DNA from: an uncultured Flammeovirgaceae bacterium
GTDB taxonomy: Bacteria; Bacteroidota; Bacteroidia; Cytophagales; Cyclobacteriaceae
Direction: 5' to 3'
Length of the DNA stretch: 6,426 nucleotides
Assembly (NCBI GenBank): GCA_946480685.1
Contig: CAMLLI010000271.1
Coordinates: 1-6,426, forward strand
Below the pieces are notes generated by a model. That model saw nothing but the letters and a program-made list of their open reading frames with translations. It did not search any database and had not been told where the DNA came from. The translations under genes and the position numbers were made by a program. Positions 1 through 5,218 of this stretch are shown here, one piece after another; the stretch's first letter is position 1; every line of letters begins with the position of its first letter.

Positions 1-305
1 GTCCGGCACTAAGTCCGCAGGCAGAAGCATTTTCCACGGGACTCTTTCAATCCGGTTACTTCTTCCCGTTTCTGAAAGGACTGGAAGTTTTATTCGGAGC
101 GTTGATCCTGGCAGGAGTATTCGTGCCGCTGTCATTGGTAGTCTTAGTGCCGGTTAGTATCAACATCCTGCTATACCATGCCTACCTGGCACCGGAAGGC
201 ACCGCGATGGGTGTTGTTATCCTGTTGCTCAACCTGTTCCTCGCGTGGGCCTATCGCAGTGCCTACAAACCACTGCTCGCCAGCAAAACAGCACCAAGCC
301 TGTAA
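1..305 (+). CDS. DoxX-like integral membrane protein, C-terminal part
   Basis: The frame is open from the left window edge (first full codon at 3) to TAA at 303-305, giving the last 100 residues; the start lies outside. The visible part is very hydrophobic. One helix covers about residues 23-42, a second about 43-61, then a short polar loop containing the motif LAPEG, then a final helix at about 74-92 and a short basic tail. A glycine/glutamate-bearing helix (KGLEVLFGALIL) followed by a helix, the loop NILLYHAYLAPEG and a last helix is the layout of small four-helix DoxX-type proteins common in Bacteroidota. These sit in the inner membrane; their exact reaction is mostly unknown, with some members linked to quinone-dependent redox or oxidative stress. 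Assignment rests on this C-terminal pattern only. A strong intrinsic terminator follows 30 bases after the stop, so the transcript probably ends here. Confidence 0.75.
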   Translation, partial: PALSPQAEAFSTGLFQSGYFFPFLKGLEVLFGALILAGVFVPLSLVVLVPVSINILLYHAYLAPEGTAMGVVILLLNLFLAWAYRSAYKPLLASKTAPSL

Positions 306-334
306 CCAGCACACACTTTTATACATATATATCC

Positions 335-374
335 GGTATCGCAAACCACGGTCTGCGATACCTTTTTTATTTTT
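335..374 (+). terminator. Intrinsic terminator of the DoxX-like gene
   Basis: A perfect 9-bp stem, GGTATCGCA (335-343) with TGCGATACC (354-362), encloses a 10-base loop. It is followed directly by a T-rich run (TTTTTTATTTTTAT). It lies 30 bases after the DoxX-like stop codon on the same strand, as expected for a Rho-independent terminator. Confidence 0.88.
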
Positions 375-413
375 ATATACCCTCCACACCAATCTGCTTT
401 ACACACACACACA

Positions 414-445
414 ACTTCCCGACTTCCGGACTTCCCGACTTTTTA
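414..445 (+). repeat. 8-bp tandem repeat array A (ACTTCCSG units)
   Basis: Four consecutive 8-base units read acttcccg, acttccgg, acttcccg and actttt-ta, the last one degenerate. They lie in the spacer between the DoxX-like terminator and the SRPBCC gene. The same unit, in the same orientation, forms a longer array at 5598-5660. A short (AC)6 run at 401-412 precedes it. Neighbouring sequence (about 466-500) has looser cttactt and cttctcc repeats. The spacer 363-545 is strikingly poor in G on this strand: I count about 8 G in about 183 bases. No gene is supported in it, although frames remain open by chance because the composition avoids stop codons. Confidence 0.75.
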
Positions 446-549
446 AACTGCATAATCCCATTCACTCCAACGTCTTACTTCTTACTTCTCCCCCTCACAC
501 CACCAAATTCCCCCGCCCTAAAAAATTTTCAAATCTTAAAAAAACTTGT

Positions 550-565
550 TGACATACCGTTGTCA
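550..565 (+). promoter_or_regulatory. Palindrome TGACA-N6-TGTCA, candidate operator of the SRPBCC gene
   Basis: TGACA (550-554) and TGTCA (561-565) are perfect inverted half-sites separated by six bases. They lie 18 bases before the ATG at 584. The palindrome overlaps TACCGTTG (555-562), which fits the Bacteroidota -7 element TAnnTTTG with one mismatch, so a bound dimer would block that promoter. The identical half-sites with identical spacing recur at 1054-1069. The regulator is unknown; the spacing would suit a symmetric dimer occupying about one and a half helical turns. Confidence 0.5.
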
Positions 566-583
566 CGAGCGCGGTGTTGCTTT

Positions 584-1033
584 ATGGAAAAATCAAACCG
601 TATGCGATCCATTCATCAACAAGTAGAAATCAATTGGCCGGTGCGGGCGCTGTTCAACTATGTGTCTGACATCAGCAACAATGCATCCTGGCAGCAGCGT
701 GTTGAAGACACCGAGTGGCTGAACGACAAGCGTAACACATCAGGTGCGCGCTTCAAAGAAGTACACGCCAATGGTAAGTCGCACGCATTATGCGAGATAG
801 CAGAGTTTGTTCCGTATCAGAAACGATCGGTGGTTATTAAGAACAGGTCCTTTCATTCAACCTGCACGTTCGAGTTTGAGCCTTGCCATAGCGGTACGGT
901 AATGAAAGTTACGATGCAGGCACGTGCCCGTGGTTTGTATAAACTGTTCGATCCCTTTGTTACCAACCGGTTTCTTGAAGAACGTTCGCGTGATATTTTC
1001 CGATTGAAAGAAATGCTCGAGCTCGAAGATTAA
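584..1033 (+). CDS. SRPBCC (START/polyketide cyclase-like) family protein
   Basis: This is a 149-residue cytoplasmic protein with no signal peptide or membrane helix. The N-terminal strand and helix (about residues 8-40, with FNYVSDISNNASWQQ) match the SRPBCC pattern in which an F-x-Y-V-x-D helix leads into N..W. GARFKEV and later strands build the curved sheet. The C-terminal part, with LFDPFVTNRFLEER (about 125-138), supplies the long helix that closes the hydrophobic pocket. Family members bind small hydrophobic ligands; the ligand here cannot be told. The open frame extends back to 245 but that stretch is low-complexity spacer, so I start at ATG 584. ATG 602 (MRSIHQQ) is equally possible and would give 143 residues, typical of the family. 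A palindrome and a -7-like element sit directly upstream. The gene stands between a terminated DoxX-like gene and a GyrI-like gene. Confidence 0.8.
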   Translation: MEKSNRMRSIHQQVEINWPVRALFNYVSDISNNASWQQRVEDTEWLNDKRNTSGARFKEVHANGKSHALCEIAEFVPYQKRSVVIKNRSFHSTCTFEFEPCHSGTVMKVTMQARARGLYKLFDPFVTNRFLEERSRDIFRLKEMLELED

Positions 1034-1053
1034 TCAATTTTTCTTTTTACTGA

Positions 1054-1069
1054 TGACACAGGGCTGTCA
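1054..1069 (+). promoter_or_regulatory. Second TGACA-N6-TGTCA palindrome, candidate operator of the GyrI-like gene
   Basis: TGACA (1054-1058) and TGTCA (1065-1069) have the same spacing as the copy at 550-565. Here the symmetry extends one base each side, to ATGACA and TGTCAT. It is 55 bases before the ATG at 1125 and 20 bases after the SRPBCC stop. A weak -7-like element, TATATTTC (1095-1102), lies between it and the start, so the site would fall just upstream of the -33 region. No T-run follows on either strand, which argues against a terminator. Confidence 0.5.
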
Positions 1070-1124
1070 TGCACCGATCGTTGATTTACATAAATATATT
1101 TCTCAACCCTCTTAATATGTGATT

Positions 1125-1577
1125 ATGAAAGTAAAAGAAGTTAAACCAATCAATTTCCTGTTCTTCCGCACGGAGACAAAAATAGAAGAGCTTCATGCGT
1201 TTTTGCCGGTAGGGCAGCGGCTCTTTCGTGAAGCGGTAAAACAGCAATTGAGTATTACCGGTCCGGTGCACTGGCATTACTATGGGTTTACAGGCGATGA
1301 AAGTAAACCGTTTACATTGGAGATTGCCCTGCCGGTGGCCGATGTTCCGCACGACTACGATGGTGAGTTTCATTTTAAACGAACCGAAGCGTTCAAATGC
1401 GCCACAATGGAACACGAAGGTGCCTGGAATCTGATGCCACAAAGTTACGGCAAACTCCTGCAATATATAGCAGACAACAAACTCACGCCTCAAGCCGTGA
1501 ACCGCGAGATCTACGTGAATGTAGACTTCCAGCATCCGGATGCCAATGCAGTAGAGATACAGATTGGTGTTCAATAA
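1125..1577 (+). CDS. GyrI-like / AraC effector-binding-domain protein, stand-alone
   Basis: This is a 150-residue soluble protein consisting of a single effector-binding domain without any DNA-binding part. It shows the order typical of GyrI-like folds: an N-terminal strand (KVKEVKPINFLFFRTE), a helix from about residue 26 to 42 (LPVGQRLFREAVKQQ), the aromatic stretch VHWHYYGF (48-55), then FTLEIALPV (63-71). Next is the second repeat, with the strand ATMEHEGAW (93-101) and the helix 104-118. The terminal block NREIYVN...AVEIQIGV (126-149) is characteristic of the family. Such proteins bind small amphipathic or cationic compounds and some hydrolyse reactive ones; the substrate is unknown here. 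I use ATG 1125 rather than the in-frame GTG 1119 six bases upstream. The gene starts 91 bases after the SRPBCC gene, with a palindromic candidate operator between them. Confidence 0.8.
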   Translation: MKVKEVKPINFLFFRTETKIEELHAFLPVGQRLFREAVKQQLSITGPVHWHYYGFTGDESKPFTLEIALPVADVPHDYDGEFHFKRTEAFKCATMEHEGAWNLMPQSYGKLLQYIADNKLTPQAVNREIYVNVDFQHPDANAVEIQIGVQ

Positions 1578-1619
1578 TTGAAGTATACCTGTAAACTATA
1601 CACCTTGAAAAATCAGACT

Positions 1620-1763
1620 ATGAAAAAGATAATTATCCTGATCGGTATACTGGTCGGCCTTACCGCTATATTTATAGCGTACTCGGCTCAGGGCAGGCGA
1701 TTACTGGAAGCAGCCCTCTCGAAATATACTATTGACCTGTTTACAATACAGCGGTGTATATGA
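1620..1763 (+). CDS. Small membrane-anchored peptide, 47 aa, unknown function
   Basis: The reading frame gives a 47-residue peptide. Residues 2-3 are lysines, residues 4-20 form a strongly hydrophobic helix (IIILIGILVGLTAIFIA), and a short mixed tail follows. It could be a signal anchor or uncleaved signal peptide. It begins 42 bases after the GyrI-like stop. Its TGA (1761-1763) overlaps the ATG (1760-1762) of the next frame as ATGA, a common sign of translational coupling and the best argument that it is real. I do not recognise the family. It could instead be the N-terminus of a longer exported protein whose remainder was lost: neither other forward frame continues into a recognisable domain. 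An in-frame TTG directly at 1578 gives a longer but less convincing start. Confidence 0.4.
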   Translation: MKKIIILIGILVGLTAIFIAYSAQGRRLLEAALSKYTIDLFTIQRCI

Positions 1764-1954
1764 AACGAACAGAGTCGGCACCACAGATCAAAAGCTGCTT
1801 TTCGCATATAGGTGGAAAGTTCGGTAATCGTCTCACCATACGTTTTGAGGAATTGGGGTGGATCGAGAAAGATCCGCATAGTAAACATTTTCTGATTACA
1901 CCCAAAGGTGAAAAAGAATTTAAGAAACTGGGAGTAGATACAACCGATTTATAA
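1760..1954 (+). CDS. Winged-helix fragment resembling the C-terminus of ArsR-type regulators, 64 aa
   Basis: The 64-residue protein contains the block KSCFSHIGGKFGNRL (11-25), then a helix ending IRFEELGWIEKD, then the wing-like strand HFLITPKGEKEFKKLG (43-58) and a final VDTTDL. This resembles the C-terminal region of roughly 200-residue ArsR-family regulators, where a cysteine-bearing helix, a loop with G-x-x-G and LT-x-x-G-x-x-x-F-x-x-L-G(V/I)D close the protein. The usual N-terminal helix-turn-helix of about 100 residues is absent, and no frame upstream encodes it. It is therefore either a truncated regulator or a stand-alone domain. Its ATG overlaps the preceding stop as ATGA, and the DHFR-like gene follows after 27 bases, so the three probably share an mRNA. 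In-frame GTG 1754 is an alternative start. Recognition is by pattern only. Confidence 0.6.
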   Translation: MKRTESAPQIKSCFSHIGGKFGNRLTIRFEELGWIEKDPHSKHFLITPKGEKEFKKLGVDTTDL

Positions 1955-1981
1955 ACTAAAACAAGATAAAGTATATAGCAA

Positions 1982-2497
1982 ATGAGAAAAGTAACGTTAG
2001 GACTTGCCGTAACATTGGATGGATATATAGAAGGACCGAATGGTGAATACGACTGGTGCTTCACGGATCAGGACTATGGTATAACAGAATTCGTAGAAAG
2101 TATTGATGCTATATTTTACGGACGCAAAAGTTTTGAGATGGCGGGAGCAAACCTGTATCCGGACAAGAAGGCCTATATATTTTCCAACTCTTTGAAGACA
2201 GTGCCCGAAGGTGCTGAACTTGTATCGGGAGATATTGTTGCAGCTGTAAAGAAGATCAAACAGCAACCGGGTAAAAATATATGGTTGTTTGGTGGTGCAA
2301 GTCTCACCACAGCTTTTATCAATGCAGATATGGTGGATGAGCTATGGCTCTCGGTACATCCGCTGTTGTTAGGCAGTGGTAAACTTTTGTTTCAGCAGAT
2401 AAAAGAGCGTAAACACTTCAACCTTGTCAGGACGAAGCAGTATGAAACAGGACTGGTATCGTTGTGGTATACCCGGCCGGAGCAAGGCGTGAAGTAA
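1982..2497 (+). CDS. Dihydrofolate reductase family protein (RibD C-terminal fold)
   Basis: This is a 171-residue cytoplasmic protein of the YwjB/YyaP type. It opens with VTLGLAVTLDGYI (4-16), where the LDG-Y/F-I motif is the family signature. Then come W25 and the helix-strand IDAIFYGRKSFEM (41-53) with the conserved G-R-x-(S/T)-F/Y-E, and the strand AYIFSNS (64-70). IWLFGGASLTTAFINADMVD (100-119) carries the glycine pair expected to contact the pyrophosphate of NADPH. The end, ELWLSVHPLLLGSGKLLF (120-137), is typical. Members resemble DHFR and the reductase domain of RibD, but most have no assigned substrate. They are usually encoded singly and are not sufficient to infer folate synthesis. 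The gene lies 27 bases after the winged-helix fragment, probably in one operon with it. There is no clear terminator after the stop; a T-run (2498-2504) follows without a hairpin. Confidence 0.85.
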   Translation: MRKVTLGLAVTLDGYIEGPNGEYDWCFTDQDYGITEFVESIDAIFYGRKSFEMAGANLYPDKKAYIFSNSLKTVPEGAELVSGDIVAAVKKIKQQPGKNIWLFGGASLTTAFINADMVDELWLSVHPLLLGSGKLLFQQIKERKHFNLVRTKQYETGLVSLWYTRPEQGVK

Positions 2498-2558
2498 TTT
2501 TTTTGGGTGATGTTTCCGTTTGTCAGTATTTTGTTACTTTGATGGAAATGCTGAACGA

Positions 2559-3023
2559 ATGGAGCACAAACAACTGATCGAACAATTCTATACCGCGTTT
2601 CAAAACCGTGACTATATCACGATGCAAAACTGCTATCACGTGGACGCTACATTTCACGATCCGGCATTTCGGGATCTCGATGCAAATGAAGTCCGCGCGG
2701 TGTGGCAGATGTTGTTAACCTCGGCCAAAGATCTCAAGGTATTGTTCGAAGACGTGAAGGCTACGGGCAACACCGGCTCGTGTACCTGGCAGGCATGGTA
2801 TACTTTTTCAAAGACAGGTCGGCCGGTGCACAATGTAATTCACGCATCGTTTGAGTTTAAAGACGGAAAGATCTTCCGCCACCGCGATTCATTCGATCTT
2901 TGGCGATGGTCACGGCAGGCACTCGGAACTTCGGGATTGTTGCTGGGCTGGAGTCCGTTGGTACAAAACAAGATTCACAGCAACGCCAAAGCCGCTCTTC
3001 AGAAATATATAGCCAGTCGTTAG
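2559..3023 (+). CDS. NTF2/SnoaL-like family protein
   Basis: This 154-residue soluble protein has a cone-shaped NTF2 fold. The first helix is KQLIEQFYTAFQNRDYITMQ (4-23), followed by the signature CYHVDATFHDPAF (25-37), in which D29 and the H-D pair line the pocket. Strands include SCTWQAWYTFS (74-84), VHNVIHASFEFKDGKI (90-105) and the motif FRHRDSFDLWRWSRQALG (106-123). The RHRD-xFD-xWRWSRQALG ending marks a well-populated bacterial subfamily annotated only as nuclear transport factor 2 family protein. Fold members include ketosteroid isomerases and polyketide cyclases, but function here is open. The frame extends back to a TTG at 2520, but that region holds promoter-like sequence, so ATG 2559 is preferred. 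A TTACTTTG (2534-2541), one mismatch from the -7 consensus, lies 17 bases before the ATG, so the gene may have its own promoter. Confidence 0.85.
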   Translation: MEHKQLIEQFYTAFQNRDYITMQNCYHVDATFHDPAFRDLDANEVRAVWQMLLTSAKDLKVLFEDVKATGNTGSCTWQAWYTFSKTGRPVHNVIHASFEFKDGKIFRHRDSFDLWRWSRQALGTSGLLLGWSPLVQNKIHSNAKAALQKYIASR

Positions 3024-3043
3024 CAGTACAGATCATTATTCAT

Positions 3044-3075
3044 TTTCGGTTAGCAATCCTTTCTTCGTAACTTTG
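3044..3075 (+). promoter_or_regulatory. Bacteroidota-type promoter of the YkgJ-like gene
   Basis: TAACTTTG (3068-3075) is an exact match to the -7 element TAnnTTTG. A TTTC (3044-3047) lies 20 bases upstream, a near match to the -33 TTTG. The ATG at 3081 begins only five bases after the -7 element, so transcription should start at or almost at the start codon. Confidence 0.6.
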
Positions 3076-3080
3076 TACCC

Positions 3081-3656
3081 ATGGAGTTGGAAGAAAAAGT
3101 ACGGGCGGTAGAGGAGGTCTTTGAAAAGCTTGATCGTGAGATTGCTTCGTTTCAATCCTGGTCAGGACTTCACTGCGCGTGGGGTTGCGGCAAGTGCTGT
3201 TATAAAGCCGATATAGAAGCTACCATTCTTGAATTTCTTCCTTTTGCACATTATTTATACAAGCAAGACCTGGCCTATACCTGGTTTGAAAAGTTACAGG
3301 ATAACGATTCTCCCCTTTGTTTAATATTGAATCCAACCCAGGCTGGTGCAGGTTTATGTTCTGAGTATAAACACCGCGGATTGATCTGCAGACTGTTCGG
3401 GTATTCAGCACGAACTAATAAATATGGGAAGCGCGAACTTGTAACATGCCAGATCATCAAGACCGACCAAGCCGGTAATTATCAGCAGGCTGCACAAAAG
3501 ATAGAAGACAGCGAAGAAAATTTACCGGTAATGAGCCACTACTACATGCAGCTGCATGCAATTGATTTTGAGTTGGCACGAGATTTTTTCCCGATCAACC
3601 AGGCCATGAAGCGGGCAATTGAAGTTATATTGCATTACTATGCATACAGATCGTAG
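3081..3656 (+). CDS. YkgJ-type cysteine-cluster protein (CxxCxxCC family)
   Basis: This 191-residue protein opens with a charged helix (1-28). The cluster HCAWGCGKCCYK (31-42) has cysteines at 32, 36, 39 and 40. This fits the CxxCxxCC family, although the first gap is three residues instead of two. Further cysteines at 80, 93, 103 and 123 sit in SPLC, GLCSEYKHRGLICRLFGY and VTCQ. The second of these, C-x8-(I/L)-C-R-x-F-G, is the other conserved block of the family. These proteins are thought to bind iron or zinc through the cysteines; what they do is not settled. The protein is probably cytoplasmic. The start at ATG 3081 is fixed by the promoter immediately before it. The 3' end overlaps the next gene by 17 bases, so the two are probably co-transcribed and coupled. 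Confidence 0.82.
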   Translation: MELEEKVRAVEEVFEKLDREIASFQSWSGLHCAWGCGKCCYKADIEATILEFLPFAHYLYKQDLAYTWFEKLQDNDSPLCLILNPTQAGAGLCSEYKHRGLICRLFGYSARTNKYGKRELVTCQIIKTDQAGNYQQAAQKIEDSEENLPVMSHYYMQLHAIDFELARDFFPINQAMKRAIEVILHYYAYRS

Positions 3657-4218
3657 CATATCTATCCGAAGCGTATTGTTATCAGTGCTTTTACTTTTTA
3701 GTACAACAGCACTGGTTGCCCAGGTTAGTGACTCATCCAGTACAAAACCGTTTCAATATTATTGGACGAAACCTCGTCTTGTACCAAAACTTGGGGTTGG
3801 CGTACAAGACCGTGCTTTCTTTGAAGCCGGAGTATACTGGCAGAATATTTACAAGCACCCGTTAAGCCTGGCCTCGAAAGGTCCTTACTGTACAATCGAT
3901 ATATTTATTGACGACAAAAATCTGCTGCTCGGACCCAAGCTCGGTTATGAATTTACCGCGGGTATACTGGGTGTTGCTGCAGACATGACTTACTTCATTG
4001 ATCGTAACTATAACGATGCGGGCCACGATCGTAAATCATTAGTGTTCACACCGAAAGTTGGCTTAACGATTCTGGGGTTTGCCGATTTCTTTTACGGGTA
4101 TCAAATACCTCTTTCTGATGTTGAGATTACTACGATATACCGAAACCGGTTCTCGCTTGTGTTTAATCTAAACCGCGACTACTTCAACCTGAAGGAAGCT
4201 CCGCGCAGATCAAAATAA
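3640..4218 (+). CDS. Exported hypothetical protein, probable outer-membrane beta-barrel
   Basis: The 192-residue product has a basic N-terminus, a hydrophobic stretch (11-27, SVLLSVLLLFSTTALVA) and a likely signal peptidase I site before Q28. The mature part alternates short hydrophobic/aromatic strands and polar turns. Examples are PKLGVGVQDRAFFEAGVYW (49-67), CTIDIFI (84-90), LLLGPKLGYEFTAGILGVAADMTYFI (95-120), LVFTPKVGLTI (134-144), ADFFYGYQIPL (148-158) and NRFSLVFNLNRDYF (169-182). The final strand is near the C-terminus. This pattern suggests a small beta-barrel of eight or so strands in the outer membrane; the family is not recognised. I choose ATG 3640 over the upstream TTG 3619. It overlaps the end of the YkgJ-like gene by 17 bases, implying translational coupling. 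Its 3' end overlaps a convergent gene by 9 bases, and no terminator is visible. Confidence 0.75.
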   Translation: MHTDRSISIRSVLLSVLLLFSTTALVAQVSDSSSTKPFQYYWTKPRLVPKLGVGVQDRAFFEAGVYWQNIYKHPLSLASKGPYCTIDIFIDDKNLLLGPKLGYEFTAGILGVAADMTYFIDRNYNDAGHDRKSLVFTPKVGLTILGFADFFYGYQIPLSDVEITTIYRNRFSLVFNLNRDYFNLKEAPRRSK

Positions 4219-4509
4219 AATTACCGTGATTACTTTTTCAATAAAGCTGTCGGCCGTTGAGACGAACGATGGCAATAGTGACGGCTGCGTAAAGGTATAG
4301 GATGAAAGTTCGTGCGACTGCCGGTTCATCATGGTGAAAAGAATAACGATGGCTACCGCCACGATGATGCCGATGATGAGTGTGAGTTCGCGATATGTAA
4401 ATTGTCTTTTCACGCCATGACGCTTTGCTAACGGTGTGCCAGAGGTAAAAGACCGCTTTTTGGTCTGATCCTTGATTTGTAGCACATTATGTTGTTCAAT
4501 TGTGAACAT
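4210..4509 (-). CDS. Hypothetical single-pass membrane protein, 99 aa
   Basis: The 99-residue frame starts at ATG 4509-4507 on the minus strand and ends in TGA at 4212-4210. Residues 1-40 are hydrophilic and rich in lysine and arginine (KKR at 17-19, KR at 29-30 and 34-35). Residues 42-61 form one clear membrane helix (LTLIIGIIVAVAIVILFTMM), followed by a polar Ser/Thr-rich tail and a hydrophobic end. The positive-inside rule predicts a cytoplasmic N-terminus. I do not recognise the family. Support comes from the membrane helix, the length of the frame and the otherwise empty 290-base interval. Against it, no clear -7 element was found upstream. It converges on the beta-barrel gene, whose last nine bases it overlaps. 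It is divergent from the thioredoxin-like gene, with about 140 bases between the starts. Confidence 0.55.
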   Translation of the reverse strand: MFTIEQHNVLQIKDQTKKRSFTSGTPLAKRHGVKRQFTYRELTLIIGIIVAVAIVILFTMMNRQSHELSSYTFTQPSLLPSFVSTADSFIEKVITVILF

Positions 4510-4611
4510 GGCGTCATTGTATTTTCGTACAGAGATTACCGTCTTTATCGGAAAAGGTTACTACCAGTCGCCCGTAAATGATTAAGGAACCATAGAGATT
4601 TATTTAATCAC

Positions 4612-4619
4612 TAAATTTG
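4612..4619 (+). promoter_or_regulatory. -7 promoter element of the thioredoxin-like gene
   Basis: TAAATTTG is an exact match to TAnnTTTG. It lies 29 bases before the ATG at 4649, which predicts a leader of about 20-25 bases. No good -33 match was seen at the expected distance (around 4589-4592), so the call rests on the -7 element alone. Confidence 0.5.
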
Positions 4620-4648
4620 TTAACAACCAAGGCGTAGCATTACAGCGT

Positions 4649-5200
4649 ATGAAGAAAATATTAATAGCAGCAACAGCATTGATCGGCGTGATGATGATCA
4701 CTTCGATGACGTTGATCGGACAATCGGGAGCAACTGCGGAGGGGCCTGTAAAATGGATAACCTTTGAAGAAGCGTTGGAGAAATCGAAGAAAAGTAAGCG
4801 TCCTATTTTCATTGATGTCTATACCGACTGGTGTGGCTGGTGTAAAGTAATGGATAAGAATACCTTCAGCGATCCGAAGGTGGCACAGTTACTGAACGAG
4901 AAGTTCTATGCGGTAAAGTTCAATGGCGAGCAGAAAGAAGATGTCGTGTTTAACGGCACTACGTTCAAGTTTGTACCGAGCGGAAGAAACGGATACCATC
5001 AACTGGCTGCGGCATTGCTGAACAATCAGTTAAGTTACCCGACTGTTGTATTTCTGGATGAAGATTTCAAAATGATTCAGCCCTTGCCAGGTTATCGGCA
5101 GGCTCCGGAATTTCATATGATTGCCCAGTACATTGGTGAAGGGCACTACAAGAATGTGAAATGGGAAGATTGGCAGACAAAGTATAAATCTCCGTTTTAA
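4649..5200 (+). CDS. Exported thioredoxin-fold protein with WCGWC active site
   Basis: The 183-residue product has an N-terminal signal sequence (two lysines, then a hydrophobic segment from about 4 to 23, ending near GQSGATA). This predicts a periplasmic, or less likely membrane-anchored, protein. The thioredoxin fold follows: helix ITFEEALEKSKKSKRP, strand IFIDVYTD (53-60), then the redox motif WCGWC (61-65) with cysteines 62 and 65, and the long helix 66-83. The cis-proline site is YPTVVF (130-135, Pro131), and PLPGYR (146-150) follows. Between the active-site helix and the cis-proline lies an insert with NGTTFKFVPSGRNGYHQLAA (about 102-121), usual in Bacteroidota thioredoxins that begin WITFEEA. 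It should reduce, oxidise or isomerise disulfides in exported proteins; the direction cannot be told. It has its own -7 element and ends in a strong shared terminator, so it is probably a single-gene unit. Confidence 0.88.
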   Translation: MKKILIAATALIGVMMITSMTLIGQSGATAEGPVKWITFEEALEKSKKSKRPIFIDVYTDWCGWCKVMDKNTFSDPKVAQLLNEKFYAVKFNGEQKEDVVFNGTTFKFVPSGRNGYHQLAAALLNNQLSYPTVVFLDEDFKMIQPLPGYRQAPEFHMIAQYIGEGHYKNVKWEDWQTKYKSPF

Positions 5201-5218
5201 ACCGGAGGGTACTGAAAC

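Noticed and set aside
401..412. (AC)6 dinucleotide run.
   Set aside because: Too short to be a convincing phase-variation tract, and it is not placed in a promoter spacer or a start region.
178..583. Open frames running through the spacer between the DoxX-like and SRPBCC genes, including an upstream extension of the SRPBCC frame to 245.
   Set aside because: The spacer is low-complexity and G-poor, which keeps frames open by chance. It contains a terminator and tandem repeats, and the protein-family match begins only near 584-602.
1086..1574. A 162-codon frame on the minus strand opposite the GyrI-like gene.
   Set aside because: It mirrors a well-supported gene on the plus strand and its translation shows no recognisable domain.
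1583..1601. Inverted repeat GTATA-N9-TATAC before the 47-aa frame.
   Set aside because: It consists mainly of TA-rich sequence that recurs throughout the window, and there is no T-run or clear promoter to give it a role.
4518..4531. Inverted repeat TGTA-N6-TACA before the 99-aa minus-strand gene.
   Set aside because: Four-base half-sites are expected often by chance, and no second copy or promoter overlap supports an operator.
5190..5207. CTCCG/CGGAG hairpin spanning the thioredoxin-like stop codon.
   Set aside because: The stem is only 5 bp and lacks a following T-run. The strong terminator just downstream makes it unnecessary.
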